A stretch of DNA of 64,000 nt from Pseudomonas fluorescens. Lineage in GTDB: Bacteria; Pseudomonadota; Gammaproteobacteria; Pseudomonadales; Pseudomonadaceae. The position numbers and the translations under genes were made by a program. Shown here in pieces: positions 9,382 to 17,172 of the stretch. The DNA lies in contig NZ_CABVIR010000002.1 in assembly GCF_902498065.1 (NCBI RefSeq), positions 186,001-250,000 on the forward strand. Reading direction: 5' to 3'. Position 1 is the first letter of the stretch; each line of letters starts with the position of its first letter. The notes below the pieces were generated by a model. That model did no database searches. It was not told where the DNA came from and was given only the letters and a program-made list of their open reading frames with translations.

Positions 9382-9993
9382 ATGTTTGATGCGCTTTTAC
9401 GTCAGCAGCTCGGCCCGATCATTGAGCGTCTGGCCGAGATGGAGGCCGAACTTGAAGACGTGCACCGGCGAACCGACAGCCTGTGTCGTATTGGCGTGTG
9501 CAAGGAAGTCGACGCGGCCAGCAACACCTGCCGGGTCAGTCACGGTGAATTGCTGACCCCGGCCATTCGTTTTTTCAACCCCAGCGCCGGGGCGCAAAGC
9601 GAGTCGCGGATCCCCTCGGTGGGCGAGCAATGCCTGCTGCTGAACCATGGCGGCGGTGAGGGCGGTGCGCAATCCGTGGCGTTGTTCGGGCTTAACGGCA
9701 ATCGGTTTCCCCCCGCCTCGACACAGGCTTCGCTGACGCGTCGCCTCTATCTGGACGGTACGGAAAGCGCTTACGACGACGCCCTTCATGCCTTGCGCTG
9801 GAAGAACGGCCCGGCGGCGTTCAATGGCTCTCGCGAAGCGCTCGAGTTGAATCTCGGCCCGGCGAGACTTGCGATCACGCCTGAGGTCATCGAACTGCAA
9901 CTGGGCGCGGTCGGCTTGCGACTCGACGCTTCCGGTGTGCACCTGAGCGGCCCGGTGGTGGATCACCAGGGGCGCGTCATCAGTACCGCATAA
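9382..9993 (+). CDS. Baseplate spike protein, P2 gpV-like
   Basis: This 203-residue protein should form the trimeric membrane-piercing spike at the tip of the tube. The N-terminal 35 residues can form a coiled coil (IIERLAEMEAELEDVHRR). An OB-fold follows (residues 38-105, GVCKEVDAASNTCRV, GEQCLLL), then a repetitive beta region (LELNLGPARLAITPEVIELQLGAVGLRLDASGVHLSG). The usual His-x-His iron-binding tip is not seen; the end reads VVDHQGRVISTA. GAGG upstream supports the start. Confidence 0.85.
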   Translation: MFDALLRQQLGPIIERLAEMEAELEDVHRRTDSLCRIGVCKEVDAASNTCRVSHGELLTPAIRFFNPSAGAQSESRIPSVGEQCLLLNHGGGEGGAQSVALFGLNGNRFPPASTQASLTRRLYLDGTESAYDDALHALRWKNGPAAFNGSREALELNLGPARLAITPEVIELQLGAVGLRLDASGVHLSGPVVDHQGRVISTA

Positions 9994-10003
9994 AGAGTTT
10001 CCC

Positions 10004-10336
10004 ATGATCGGAATCGATAGAAACACCGGGGCGGCGGTCGACGACTGGCCGCAGTTTGTGCAGCGCGCAACCCGAGCGCTGACCACGCCGTTGGGCACCC
10101 GGCAGAAGCGTCCTTTGTATGGCTCGCTGATCCCGGATCTGCTGGGCCGCAACCTCGGCGACGACGTGCTGATGCTTGCCCAGAGTCATGCGGCGCAGGC
10201 GTTTTACAACGAACAGAACGGCATCAGTGATTTCCAGCCGCAGGTCATTGTCGCCGGCCGCCAGGGTGCCGGGTTGGTCCTGCGATTCGCTGGCACCTGG
10301 CAAAACCGCAATCAGACCTTCGAGGTGGTGACATGA
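10004..10336 (+). CDS. Baseplate wedge protein, P2 gpW/T4 gp25-like
   Basis: The 110-residue protein belongs to the gp25-like lysozyme-fold family that forms the baseplate core and triggers sheath contraction. The start MIGIDRNTG and the segment TPLGTRQKRPLYGSLIPDLL are typical. The stop overlaps the next start by four bases (ATGA), indicating coupled translation with gpJ. Confidence 0.88.
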   Translation: MIGIDRNTGAAVDDWPQFVQRATRALTTPLGTRQKRPLYGSLIPDLLGRNLGDDVLMLAQSHAAQAFYNEQNGISDFQPQVIVAGRQGAGLVLRFAGTWQNRNQTFEVVT

Positions 10337-11328
10337 GCATGTTGATACCCTGCCAGAACCAGTTGGCCGAACCGTCGATCGTCACCGTCGAAGCGTTCGA
10401 GGATTTGCTCGCCGAGTTCAAGACGTTTGTCGTCGAGTACGTCGGCGCCCGGTCTCCCGGCACGGCGGCGAAGCTCAAGGTCAGCCTGGAAAACGAAAGC
10501 GAGTTGCTGACCCTGGCGCTTGAGGCGTTTTGTGTGCGCCTGCAAATCCACGAGCGCAAGTACAACGCCCGCATCAAGCAGATGCTGGCCTGGTGGGCGA
10601 CCGGCAGCAACCTCGATGCCCGTCTTGCGGACATGGGCCTTGAGCGGCAATTGCTGGACCCCGGCGACCCGGCGGCATTCCCGCCGATTGCGCCGGTGTT
10701 CGAGAGCGACGACGACGCCCGGTTGCGTTACTACCTGGCGCCGCACGCCCCGGCCGCCGGTTCACGCATGCAGTATCGCCGCGAGGTATTCACCCTCGGC
10801 GAGCGTCCTGTGGTGAAGGTGGACACCCATGCACCGGGCGAGGTGACGGTCACGTACACCTTCGATCCGGACGGTTACGCGGCGCAGGTCAAGGACGGCA
10901 ACGGACGTCGCACCGCGCCCGGTGAGGTGATGGTCACGGTGCTGGCACGAGAGGGTGATGGCGCCGCGTCCGAAGAACTGCTCGACGGTGTGCGCCGGCA
11001 CTTCGCCCGGCCTGACGTCCGACCGGAAACGGATCGGGTCACGGTGCAAAGCGCTCATATCAAAAACTACAAAATCCGCGTCGTCGCCCGAATCAACGCC
11101 GGCCCTGATTCAGGGCTGACCCGGGTTGCCGCGCAGCAACAACTGCACGCCTATGCCCAGAGCTGCCATCGACTGGAGGGGCGGGTCGACCCGAGCTGGA
11201 TCGACTACACGCTGCATAACGCCGGCGCGGTGCAACTCGAGATTCTCGAACCGGTCGAGCCGATTGTGACGACGGCGTTTGAAGCGCCTTACTGCACCGG
11301 TGTCGAGGTCGAGGTGCTCACGCTATGA
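10333..11328 (+). CDS. Baseplate protein J
   Basis: The 331-residue product matches P2 gpJ baseplate wedge proteins. The central FEDLLAEFKTFVVEYVG and later SRMQYRREVFTLG segments fit the family, as does the length. It overlaps gpW upstream and gpI downstream (both by four bases), so V-W-J-I form one translationally coupled block. Confidence 0.88.
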   Translation: MSMLIPCQNQLAEPSIVTVEAFEDLLAEFKTFVVEYVGARSPGTAAKLKVSLENESELLTLALEAFCVRLQIHERKYNARIKQMLAWWATGSNLDARLADMGLERQLLDPGDPAAFPPIAPVFESDDDARLRYYLAPHAPAAGSRMQYRREVFTLGERPVVKVDTHAPGEVTVTYTFDPDGYAAQVKDGNGRRTAPGEVMVTVLAREGDGAASEELLDGVRRHFARPDVRPETDRVTVQSAHIKNYKIRVVARINAGPDSGLTRVAAQQQLHAYAQSCHRLEGRVDPSWIDYTLHNAGAVQLEILEPVEPIVTTAFEAPYCTGVEVEVLTL

Positions 11329-11960
11329 GTGACCAGACACCGCGCCCGAGCCTGTTGCCAGCCAACAGCTCACCCTTGGAAAAAGCCCTTGATCTCGGCT
11401 TTGGTGCGTTGCTTGACCGCATCACGCCGCCGTTCCCCGAACTGATGAACCCGACCTCGACGCCTCTGGCATTTCTGCCTTATCTCGCGGCGGATCGCGG
11501 TGTCAGCGAATGGAGCGCCGAGGCTGCCGAGGCGGAAAAGCGTTTAACCGTTGAACTGGCCTGGCCCACCGCGCGGCAGGCCGGGACCCGCCAGGCCCTG
11601 GAAAACGCCGCGAAAGGATTGCGGTTAATGCCGCAGGTGCGGGCCTGGTACGAGCAGACACCGCCGGGGGCGCCTTACAGCTTTTCCGTCAGGGCGTTCA
11701 CCGAGCAACCCTACAGCGAAGCAATCGACGCACGTCTCGACCGACGTCTGGCGGACGCCAAAAGCGAACGCGATCTGTTGTCGGTGTCCGTCGGGTTGAG
11801 CGCGTTCGGCAGCCACGTCATTGGCGCGGCGACGCTGTGCGGCGAGCTGACCACGGTGTACCCGATTGTCATTGAAGGGCTCGAAGCCTCGGGTCAGGCC
11901 TTTATGGCTGCCGGGCTCTACGCCGTTGAAACATCCACTATTTATCCTCAGGGGGCCTGA
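11325..11960 (+). CDS. Tail protein I (baseplate/tail fibre connector)
   Basis: The 211-residue product matches P2 gpI, which links the baseplate to the tail fibre. The N-terminal LLPANSSPLEKALDLGFGALL and LPYLAADRGVSEWS motifs are characteristic. It overlaps gpJ by four bases, and its stop codon abuts the fibre start. Confidence 0.88.
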   Translation: MSDQTPRPSLLPANSSPLEKALDLGFGALLDRITPPFPELMNPTSTPLAFLPYLAADRGVSEWSAEAAEAEKRLTVELAWPTARQAGTRQALENAAKGLRLMPQVRAWYEQTPPGAPYSFSVRAFTEQPYSEAIDARLDRRLADAKSERDLLSVSVGLSAFGSHVIGAATLCGELTTVYPIVIEGLEASGQAFMAAGLYAVETSTIYPQGA

Positions 11961-13829
11961 ATGGCTGACTATTACACCCTGCTCACGAATGCAGGGATTG
12001 CCTACGAAACCGCCTGCAAGGCGGCGGGCGTGCCGATCAAGCTGTCACAGATTTCCGTCGGTGACGGCGGCGGTGCGGTCTACAACCCGGCGGCGACCGC
12101 CACTGCGCTCAAGCGCGAAGTGTGGCGCGGGCCACTGAATGCGCTGTTCCAGGACGAGAAGAATCCGAGCTGGCTGCTGGCCGAAGTGACCATCCCGCCA
12201 GAAGAGGGCGGTTGGTATGTACGCGAGGCCGGGCTCTGGACCGACACCGGGATTTTGTACGCCATTGTCAAATACCCGGAGTCGTTCAAGCCGGTTCTGG
12301 CGACGTCGGGCTCGGGGAAAGAGTTTTACATTCGCTCGATTTTCGAGACCAGCAATGCCTCGAACGTCACGCTGCTGATCGACGACACCTTGGTCAAGGC
12401 GACGCGGGCGTGGGTAATGGGTTATCTCGCCGATGAGTTGGCCAAGCTGGATGGCAAGCAGTCGGTGCGCGTGGCGGCTACCGGAAACATCGTATTAAGT
12501 GGTGCGCAGCAGATTGATGGTGTCGCGGTGGTGGCGGGTCAGCGGGTGCTGGTGGCGGGCCAAACGGCGGCGAAGGATAACGGCATTTACGTTGCTGCCA
12601 ATGGTGACTGGGTGCGTTCGGTTGACTCGAACACCAGCGCCAAGGTGACGCCGGGCCTGAACGTGATGGTTGAGGAGGGCACTGCGAATGGTGATTCGCT
12701 TTGGCACCTGGTTACGAATGGTCCGATTACGTTGGGTACTACTGCGCTGAGTTTTGAAATGCTGGCCGGTAGAACGGGGATTCAGGCGGGGACGTACAAG
12801 AGTCTCACGGTCGACAAGTATGGTCGCGCCATGGGTGGTTCTAACCCGGAAACGCTAGCCGGTTTTGGCATCAAGGACACTTACACGAAGCCTGAAATCG
12901 AGGCGCTGATTTCGCAGGCTTCGGCGCTGCCGGTCGGGAGCATGGTCGGGTTGCCGGTGAACAAGGTTCCGCCCGGCTTTCTTGAACTTGACGGCAGTGT
13001 GCGGAGCATTGCGACTTATCCGGATTTGGCTGCTTTTCTCGGCACGGCGTTCAATCAGGGTAACGAAGGGGCGGGTAATTTCCGTATTCCCGAATCGCGC
13101 GGTGAGTTCCTGCGCGGTTGGGACCATGGGCGCGGCGTTGATGCAGGTCGTGCGGTGGGTAGTTACCAAGTGGATGCCCTAAAGGCGCATAACCACGCAT
13201 TTGGTAAATGGGCTGCAAGTGGATTTGACACAACCGGTGGGCCTTACCTTGTAGGGGCAGATACGGCCGGTGGTCAAATGGCTAACGATGTCACCACCAC
13301 TACGGGTGATAGTGAAACACGCCCGCGCAACTTGGCGGTGATGTGGTGTATCAAGGCCTGGAATGCGCCGATCAATCAGGGAAATATTGATATTTCGGCG
13401 CTAGTTGCTTTGGCGGCTCAGGCGACCGAGATTAATCAGGGCACGGCCAAGGTCGCCACGGCTGCGCAAATGCTCGACAGCGCAAACGATACGGTTATCG
13501 CCACACCAAAAAAGCTGCGCCTGGGGTTCGCTTCCAGCCTTACACCAAACGGCTATGTTGTTTTCCCAAGCTGGCTGGGCGGATTGGTTATTCAGTGGGG
13601 CGCCGTTAGCTTCCCTACGACTGGCGATAACAGGCTGGCAGTCTCATTTCCTATCGAGTTTCCTGATTCCGTTTTTTACGCCGGTTGGTCCGTGGGGGCC
13701 GCCGCGTTAAGCCAGGTTGTTGGGACTTATGTTGATGCGGTGGGAAAACTAGGGATGACGTTAGTCGCGGATAAGCAGGCTTCCGAAGTAGTGACCGTAA
13801 CTGCGCGCTGGCTTGCGCTTGGAAAATAA
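11961..13829 (+). CDS. Tail fibre protein (P2 gpH-like, receptor binding)
   Basis: This 622-residue protein should form the fibre that decides which bacteria are killed. Residues 1-150 match the conserved N-terminal attachment domain (ADYYTLLTNAGIAYETACKAAG, GGWYVREAGLWTDTGILYAI). A stem of prophage tail repeats follows (SVRVAATGNIVLSGAQQIDG). A collar domain spans about 330-465 (PPGFLELDGSV, FRIPESRGEFLRGWDHG, RNLAVMWCIKAW). The last ~90 residues resemble the gp53-like tip (NGYVVFPSWLGGLVIQWG). The 3' third is more T-rich than the rest of the operon, as expected for a swapped tip. Confidence 0.88.
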   Translation: MADYYTLLTNAGIAYETACKAAGVPIKLSQISVGDGGGAVYNPAATATALKREVWRGPLNALFQDEKNPSWLLAEVTIPPEEGGWYVREAGLWTDTGILYAIVKYPESFKPVLATSGSGKEFYIRSIFETSNASNVTLLIDDTLVKATRAWVMGYLADELAKLDGKQSVRVAATGNIVLSGAQQIDGVAVVAGQRVLVAGQTAAKDNGIYVAANGDWVRSVDSNTSAKVTPGLNVMVEEGTANGDSLWHLVTNGPITLGTTALSFEMLAGRTGIQAGTYKSLTVDKYGRAMGGSNPETLAGFGIKDTYTKPEIEALISQASALPVGSMVGLPVNKVPPGFLELDGSVRSIATYPDLAAFLGTAFNQGNEGAGNFRIPESRGEFLRGWDHGRGVDAGRAVGSYQVDALKAHNHAFGKWAASGFDTTGGPYLVGADTAGGQMANDVTTTTGDSETRPRNLAVMWCIKAWNAPINQGNIDISALVALAAQATEINQGTAKVATAAQMLDSANDTVIATPKKLRLGFASSLTPNGYVVFPSWLGGLVIQWGAVSFPTTGDNRLAVSFPIEFPDSVFYAGWSVGAAALSQVVGTYVDAVGKLGMTLVADKQASEVVTVTARWLALGK

Positions 13830-13838
13830 GGAGAGGTT

Positions 13839-14267
13839 ATGCGTTTGTACAGTCCGTCTACAGGTTGCACGTATCTGCCCGCGATCCATGGCGCAAATAT
13901 TCCGGGGGATGCGGTAGAAATGTCGGAAAGCGTTTTCGAATTGGTTATTGCAAACCCAGAACAGGGGAAGGTTCGGGCTCACGATGAAGGGGGGCTCCCT
14001 TATTTGGTTGATGCCCCGGTGGTAGTGCCTAATCCCGGCGCTACCGAGCGAGCCTGGCGCGATGCTGAGTTGTCATCGGTGATCTGGTTGCGCGACCGTC
14101 ACCGCGATCAGCTCGATATCGGCAGCGACACCACGCTGGCCAGCGAGCAGTTCGCCGAGCTGCTGCTTTACATGCAGGCCCTGCGCGATTGGCCTCAATC
14201 AACTGACTTCCCCGACAGCCAACACCGACCGACGGCGTCGGACTGGATCGCCGAACAAACCCAATAA
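13839..14267 (+). CDS. Tail fibre assembly chaperone (P2 gpG-like)
   Basis: The 142-residue product should help the fibre fold and attach. The N-terminal half is variable; the C-terminal half is the Caudo_TAP type (AWRDAELSSVIWLRDRHRDQ, LLLYMQALRDWPQSTDFPD). It follows the fibre by nine bases with GGAGAGG before the ATG and ends at a strong terminator. The 5' part shares the lower GC of the fibre tip, so the two probably move together. Confidence 0.88.
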   Translation: MRLYSPSTGCTYLPAIHGANIPGDAVEMSESVFELVIANPEQGKVRAHDEGGLPYLVDAPVVVPNPGATERAWRDAELSSVIWLRDRHRDQLDIGSDTTLASEQFAELLLYMQALRDWPQSTDFPDSQHRPTASDWIAEQTQ

Positions 14268-14298
14268 ACGCCCCGCACCGCCGGGGCGTTTTCTTTTC
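14266..14298 (+). terminator. Terminator after the fibre module
   Basis: ACGCCCCG (14268-14275) pairs with CGGGGCGT (14282-14289) and is followed by TTTTCTTTT. It separates the baseplate/fibre genes from the sheath/tube genes. Confidence 0.88.
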
Positions 14299-14327
14299 CG
14301 CAAAACAACACCCACACAACACCCGAC

Positions 14328-14351
14328 AGCCCCTTCCCCAAGGGGCTTTTT
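14328..14351 (+). terminator. Second intrinsic terminator before the sheath module
   Basis: AGCCCCTT (14328-14335) pairs with AAGGGGCT (14340-14347) around CCCC and ends in TTTTT. Two terminators in 90 bases inside a tail operon imply a separate promoter downstream or partial read-through. Confidence 0.8.
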
Positions 14352-14370
14352 CGTTCAAGGAGAAACAGAA

Positions 14371-14580
14371 ATGGCAGAACGCCAAACGTACACCGTGCTC
14401 CTCCCATTCCCTACCGGGGGTGGTCACTGGTCGAGCATCGGCCAGGAACTGCAACTGCTCGATGTGGAGGCCAACGCGTTGCGCAGCGCTGGTCGTCTGG
14501 AGCTGAAAAAAACCGAGGCTCCCGAGTCGGCCTCTACATCCACCCCGGCCAAAAAGGCCGCTGCCAAGAAGGCTGAATAA
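14371..14580 (+). CDS. Small tailocin protein, DUF2635-like
   Basis: The 69-residue product lies two bases before the sheath gene with AAGGAG upstream of its ATG. The first 45 residues look folded (YTVLLPFPTGGGHW) and the rest is a Thr/Ala/Lys tail (PAKKAAAKKAE). Small DUF2635 proteins occupy this position in several Mu-like and tailocin clusters; the family match is from memory of the pattern, so it is tentative. Its role is unknown. Confidence 0.6.
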   Translation: MAERQTYTVLLPFPTGGGHWSSIGQELQLLDVEANALRSAGRLELKKTEAPESASTSTPAKKAAAKKAE

Positions 14581-14582
14581 CC

Positions 14583-15749
14583 ATGGCTGAGGTTTTGAAC
14601 TTCGAGCACAACGGCATCACCGTCAATGCCACTGAATCCCCCGAGGCCATGGGTGGCCTGGGCGACAACGTCATCGGTCTGATCGGCACTGCGCCGAAGG
14701 CTGATCCGTTGATTCCACGCAACGCGCCGTTCCGCATCAACAGCTTCACCACCCAGGCGCTGCTCGATCCGACCGGCACCGAGGCGGGCACGCTGTATCA
14801 CGCCGTTTTCCAGATCCTGAAAGTGGTCAAGGTGCCGGTCTACGTGGTCATCGTCGAAGAGGGCGCGACCCCGGCCGACACGCTGAACAATGTCATCGGC
14901 GGCATCGATCCGCTGACCGGTCGCAAGCTTGGTCTCGCGGCATTGGGCAGCGTGCCTGAAGACCTGACCATCATCGGCGCGCCGGGCTTCACCAGCACCA
15001 AAGCCGTGGCCGGTGAGTTCGCGTCTTTCGGCAAGCGCATCAAGGCCCGTGTGGTGCTCGACGGCAAGGACGCCGCGGTCGCCGATCAAGTGACCTACAG
15101 CCAGGAACTGGGCGGCGCAGAACTGGGTTTCGACCGCTGCCTGCTGGTGCACAACATGCCGTCGGTGTACTCCAAGGCAGCCAAGAAAAATGTGTTCCTG
15201 TCGCCATCGAGCCTGGCCATCGCGGCCCTGGCCAAGGTCAAGCAATGGGAGAGCCCGGGCAATCAGGTGACCTTTGCCGAGGACGTGTCGCGGGTCGTGG
15301 AATACAACATCCTCGACACCTCCACCGAGGGCGATCTGCTCAACCGCTACGGCATCAGCTACTACGCCCGCACCATCCTCGGCGGCTTCTCGCTGCTGGG
15401 TAACCGCTCGATCACCGGCAAGTTCATCAGCTACGTCGGCCTCGAAGATGCGATCAGCCGCAAGCTGGTCAAGGCCGGTCAGAAGGCTATGGCCAAGAAC
15501 CTGACCAAGTCGTTCATGGACCAGGAGGTCAAGCGCATCAACGACTGGCTGCAAACCCTGGTCGCCGACGAAACCATCCCCGGCGGCAGCGTGTACCTGC
15601 ACCCGGAATTGAACAGCGTCGAGAAGTACAAGAACGGCACCTGGTACGTGGTCATCGACTACGGCCGCTACGCGCCGAACGAACACATGGTTTATCAACT
15701 CAATGCCCGCGATGAAATCATCGAGCAGTTCCTGGAGGACGTTCTCTAA
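14583..15749 (+). CDS. Contractile tail sheath protein (P2 FI-like)
   Basis: The 388-residue sheath protein surrounds the inner tube and contracts to drive it through the target envelope. The start FEHNGITVNATESPEAMGGL and GLIGTAPKAD match P2-type sheaths, and the C-terminus ELNSVEKYKNGTWYVVIDYG is the conserved interlocking domain. The stop overlaps the tube gene by one base (TAATG). A sheath gene makes this an R-type (contractile) tailocin and not an F-type one. Confidence 0.93.
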   Translation: MAEVLNFEHNGITVNATESPEAMGGLGDNVIGLIGTAPKADPLIPRNAPFRINSFTTQALLDPTGTEAGTLYHAVFQILKVVKVPVYVVIVEEGATPADTLNNVIGGIDPLTGRKLGLAALGSVPEDLTIIGAPGFTSTKAVAGEFASFGKRIKARVVLDGKDAAVADQVTYSQELGGAELGFDRCLLVHNMPSVYSKAAKKNVFLSPSSLAIAALAKVKQWESPGNQVTFAEDVSRVVEYNILDTSTEGDLLNRYGISYYARTILGGFSLLGNRSITGKFISYVGLEDAISRKLVKAGQKAMAKNLTKSFMDQEVKRINDWLQTLVADETIPGGSVYLHPELNSVEKYKNGTWYVVIDYGRYAPNEHMVYQLNARDEIIEQFLEDVL

Positions 15750-16255
15750 TGTTTACCAACCGCGTAAGACAGGCCATCGCGGCCACCCTGCAAGGCCTGC
15801 CGTTGTCGGCGACGGTGGAAGAGTTCACCCCGCCGAAGATCGAGTTCGAGATGGAGAACATGACCGGCGGGCGCTTCATCGGCGAGGAAATGGCCAAGAG
15901 CGGCAAAGCCCTCACCGCCACGCTCAAGCTGCAAGGAGTGGGCGCAGAAGTCATGCTCGCCCTGGGTGTGAAACTGGGCGACGACATTTTGCTGAACGTC
16001 CGTGAGGCCGGTCAGGATCAGGATGGCAACACCTGGTTCACCTACCACACCATCGGCGGCAAGTTGAAGTCCCTGGCCGAGACGGCGCTCAAAATGAATG
16101 ACAAACCGACCACCACGCTTGAACTCTCCTGCCGCACCTACAACCGTCTGGAAAACGGCATCCCGGTGATCGACATCGACGTGCGCACGCAGAAGTTCGT
16201 GCTCAACGGTGTCGACATTCTTGGCGACGCCCGTCGTGCGGTGCTGATCCCTTAA
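15749..16255 (+). CDS. Major tail tube protein (P2 FII-like)
   Basis: The 168-residue protein polymerises into the rigid inner tube. The start MFTNRVRQAIAATLQGLPL, the FEMENMTGG segment and the C-terminal DIDVRTQKFVLNGVDILGD match the P2 FII family. It is translationally coupled to the sheath gene. Confidence 0.92.
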   Translation: MFTNRVRQAIAATLQGLPLSATVEEFTPPKIEFEMENMTGGRFIGEEMAKSGKALTATLKLQGVGAEVMLALGVKLGDDILLNVREAGQDQDGNTWFTYHTIGGKLKSLAETALKMNDKPTTTLELSCRTYNRLENGIPVIDIDVRTQKFVLNGVDILGDARRAVLIP

Positions 16256-16288
16256 CCCCGCAACCCCCGTCCGGCAAACGCAAAACCT

Positions 16289-16376
16289 GTGGGAGCGAGC
16301 TTGCTCGCGATGGGGCCGGCACATTCAACACTGATGCTGACAGACACGCCGCCATCGCGAGCAAGCTCGCTTCCAC
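16289..16376. repeat. REP doublet inside the tailocin operon
   Basis: GTGGGAGCGAGCTTGCTCGC at 16289 and its inverted copy ending at 16376 flank a 41-base spacer. It fills most of the 204-base gap between the tube and chaperone genes and can form a strong hairpin in the mRNA. Confidence 0.9.
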
Positions 16377-16459
16377 AAGGGGCTTTACTGCCCAGAAATC
16401 TGCATCCATCAACCAGCATTGCTCAACGCCTTCTCATGATTCATCAAGGAATTCATTTC

Positions 16460-17044
16460 ATGTCCTGGACACCTCCTGTTCACGTCTTGTTGTCGCCGAT
16501 CACGGCCGACGATCAGTCGGTGATCGAGCAGATTCAGCTCAAACCGTTGTACTACGCCGCGCAGAAAGAGGCCCTGGCCCGTGCCGGCGATGATGAGGAC
16601 GATCAGTTCTTCGAACTGGCGCTGCTGGCCACCGGGCTGTCGGTCAAGGCGCTCGATCAACTCAAACGCCCGGACTACGTGAGCATCGCGCAGTACGTGC
16701 ATGACATGTCGACCTTGCCGTCGTCGCATTTCCTTGAGCAAGCGGACGAGGGTCAACAACCGTCCGCCGATCCCGACGACGTGAGCTTGCTGCAACCGCT
16801 CACCGTGGCGGGTCGCACCCTGACCACGCTGACGCTGGAAATGCCGGTGCTGCGCGCGACCAAAGCGATGAAAAAACTCAAGACGCCCAAGGAACGCGCC
16901 GAGTTCATCACCGCCCATTGCACCGGCCTGATGATTCCCGATCTGGCCCTGCTGACCGTGCCCGACTGGACACAGCTTCAGGTACGCATCGACGATTTTT
17001 TAAACAAACCGGCGGCCTTCTTTCGGAGCGCGACATCGAAGTAA
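16460..17044 (+). CDS. Tail assembly chaperone, unshifted form (P2 gpE-like)
   Basis: The 194-residue product should coat the tape-measure protein during tail assembly. The ATG at 16460 is preceded by AAGGA; the longer open frame runs back into a REP element and is rejected. The sequence LLSPITADDQSVIEQIQLKP and LTTLTLEMPVLRATKAMKKL fit the P2 gpE/TAC family. A slippery heptamer lies near the 3' end, and the zero frame stops 13 codons later. Confidence 0.85.
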   Translation: MSWTPPVHVLLSPITADDQSVIEQIQLKPLYYAAQKEALARAGDDEDDQFFELALLATGLSVKALDQLKRPDYVSIAQYVHDMSTLPSSHFLEQADEGQQPSADPDDVSLLQPLTVAGRTLTTLTLEMPVLRATKAMKKLKTPKERAEFITAHCTGLMIPDLALLTVPDWTQLQVRIDDFLNKPAAFFRSATSK

Positions 17045-17166
17045 TCCTCGATGTGGTACCGCTCATTTACCCAGTAAGTGAAGCGGACATTCTGGAGTGG
17101 GACGTCGGCAAGGCATTGCGCCGCTACGACATTGCGATCACTCGCCTTGGCGTAAAACAGGAGTAG
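16460..17166 (+). CDS. Tail assembly chaperone, -1 frameshift form (P2 E+E'-like)
   Basis: Ribosomes slipping back one base at 16996-17005 would continue in the frame that ends at 17166, giving a product of about 235 residues. The added 53 residues begin QTGGLLSERDIEV and contain LDVVPLIYPVSEADILEW. That frame has no plausible start of its own. The fused product is expected to be the minor species that binds the tape measure, as for P2 E+E' and lambda G-GT. Confidence 0.8.
16996..17005 (+). promoter_or_regulatory. Programmed -1 frameshift site
   Basis: The sequence TTTTTTAAAC in zero frame reads T-TTT-TTA-AAC. It contains two overlapping X-XXY-YYZ heptamers in register, T-TTT-TTA and T-TTA-AAC. 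The overlapping downstream frame is exactly -1. Confidence 0.85.
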
Positions 17167-17172
17167 AGCGGG

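Noticed and set aside
16289..16459. Upstream extension of the tail chaperone
   Set aside because: It translates a REP doublet; AAGGA before 16460 marks the true start.
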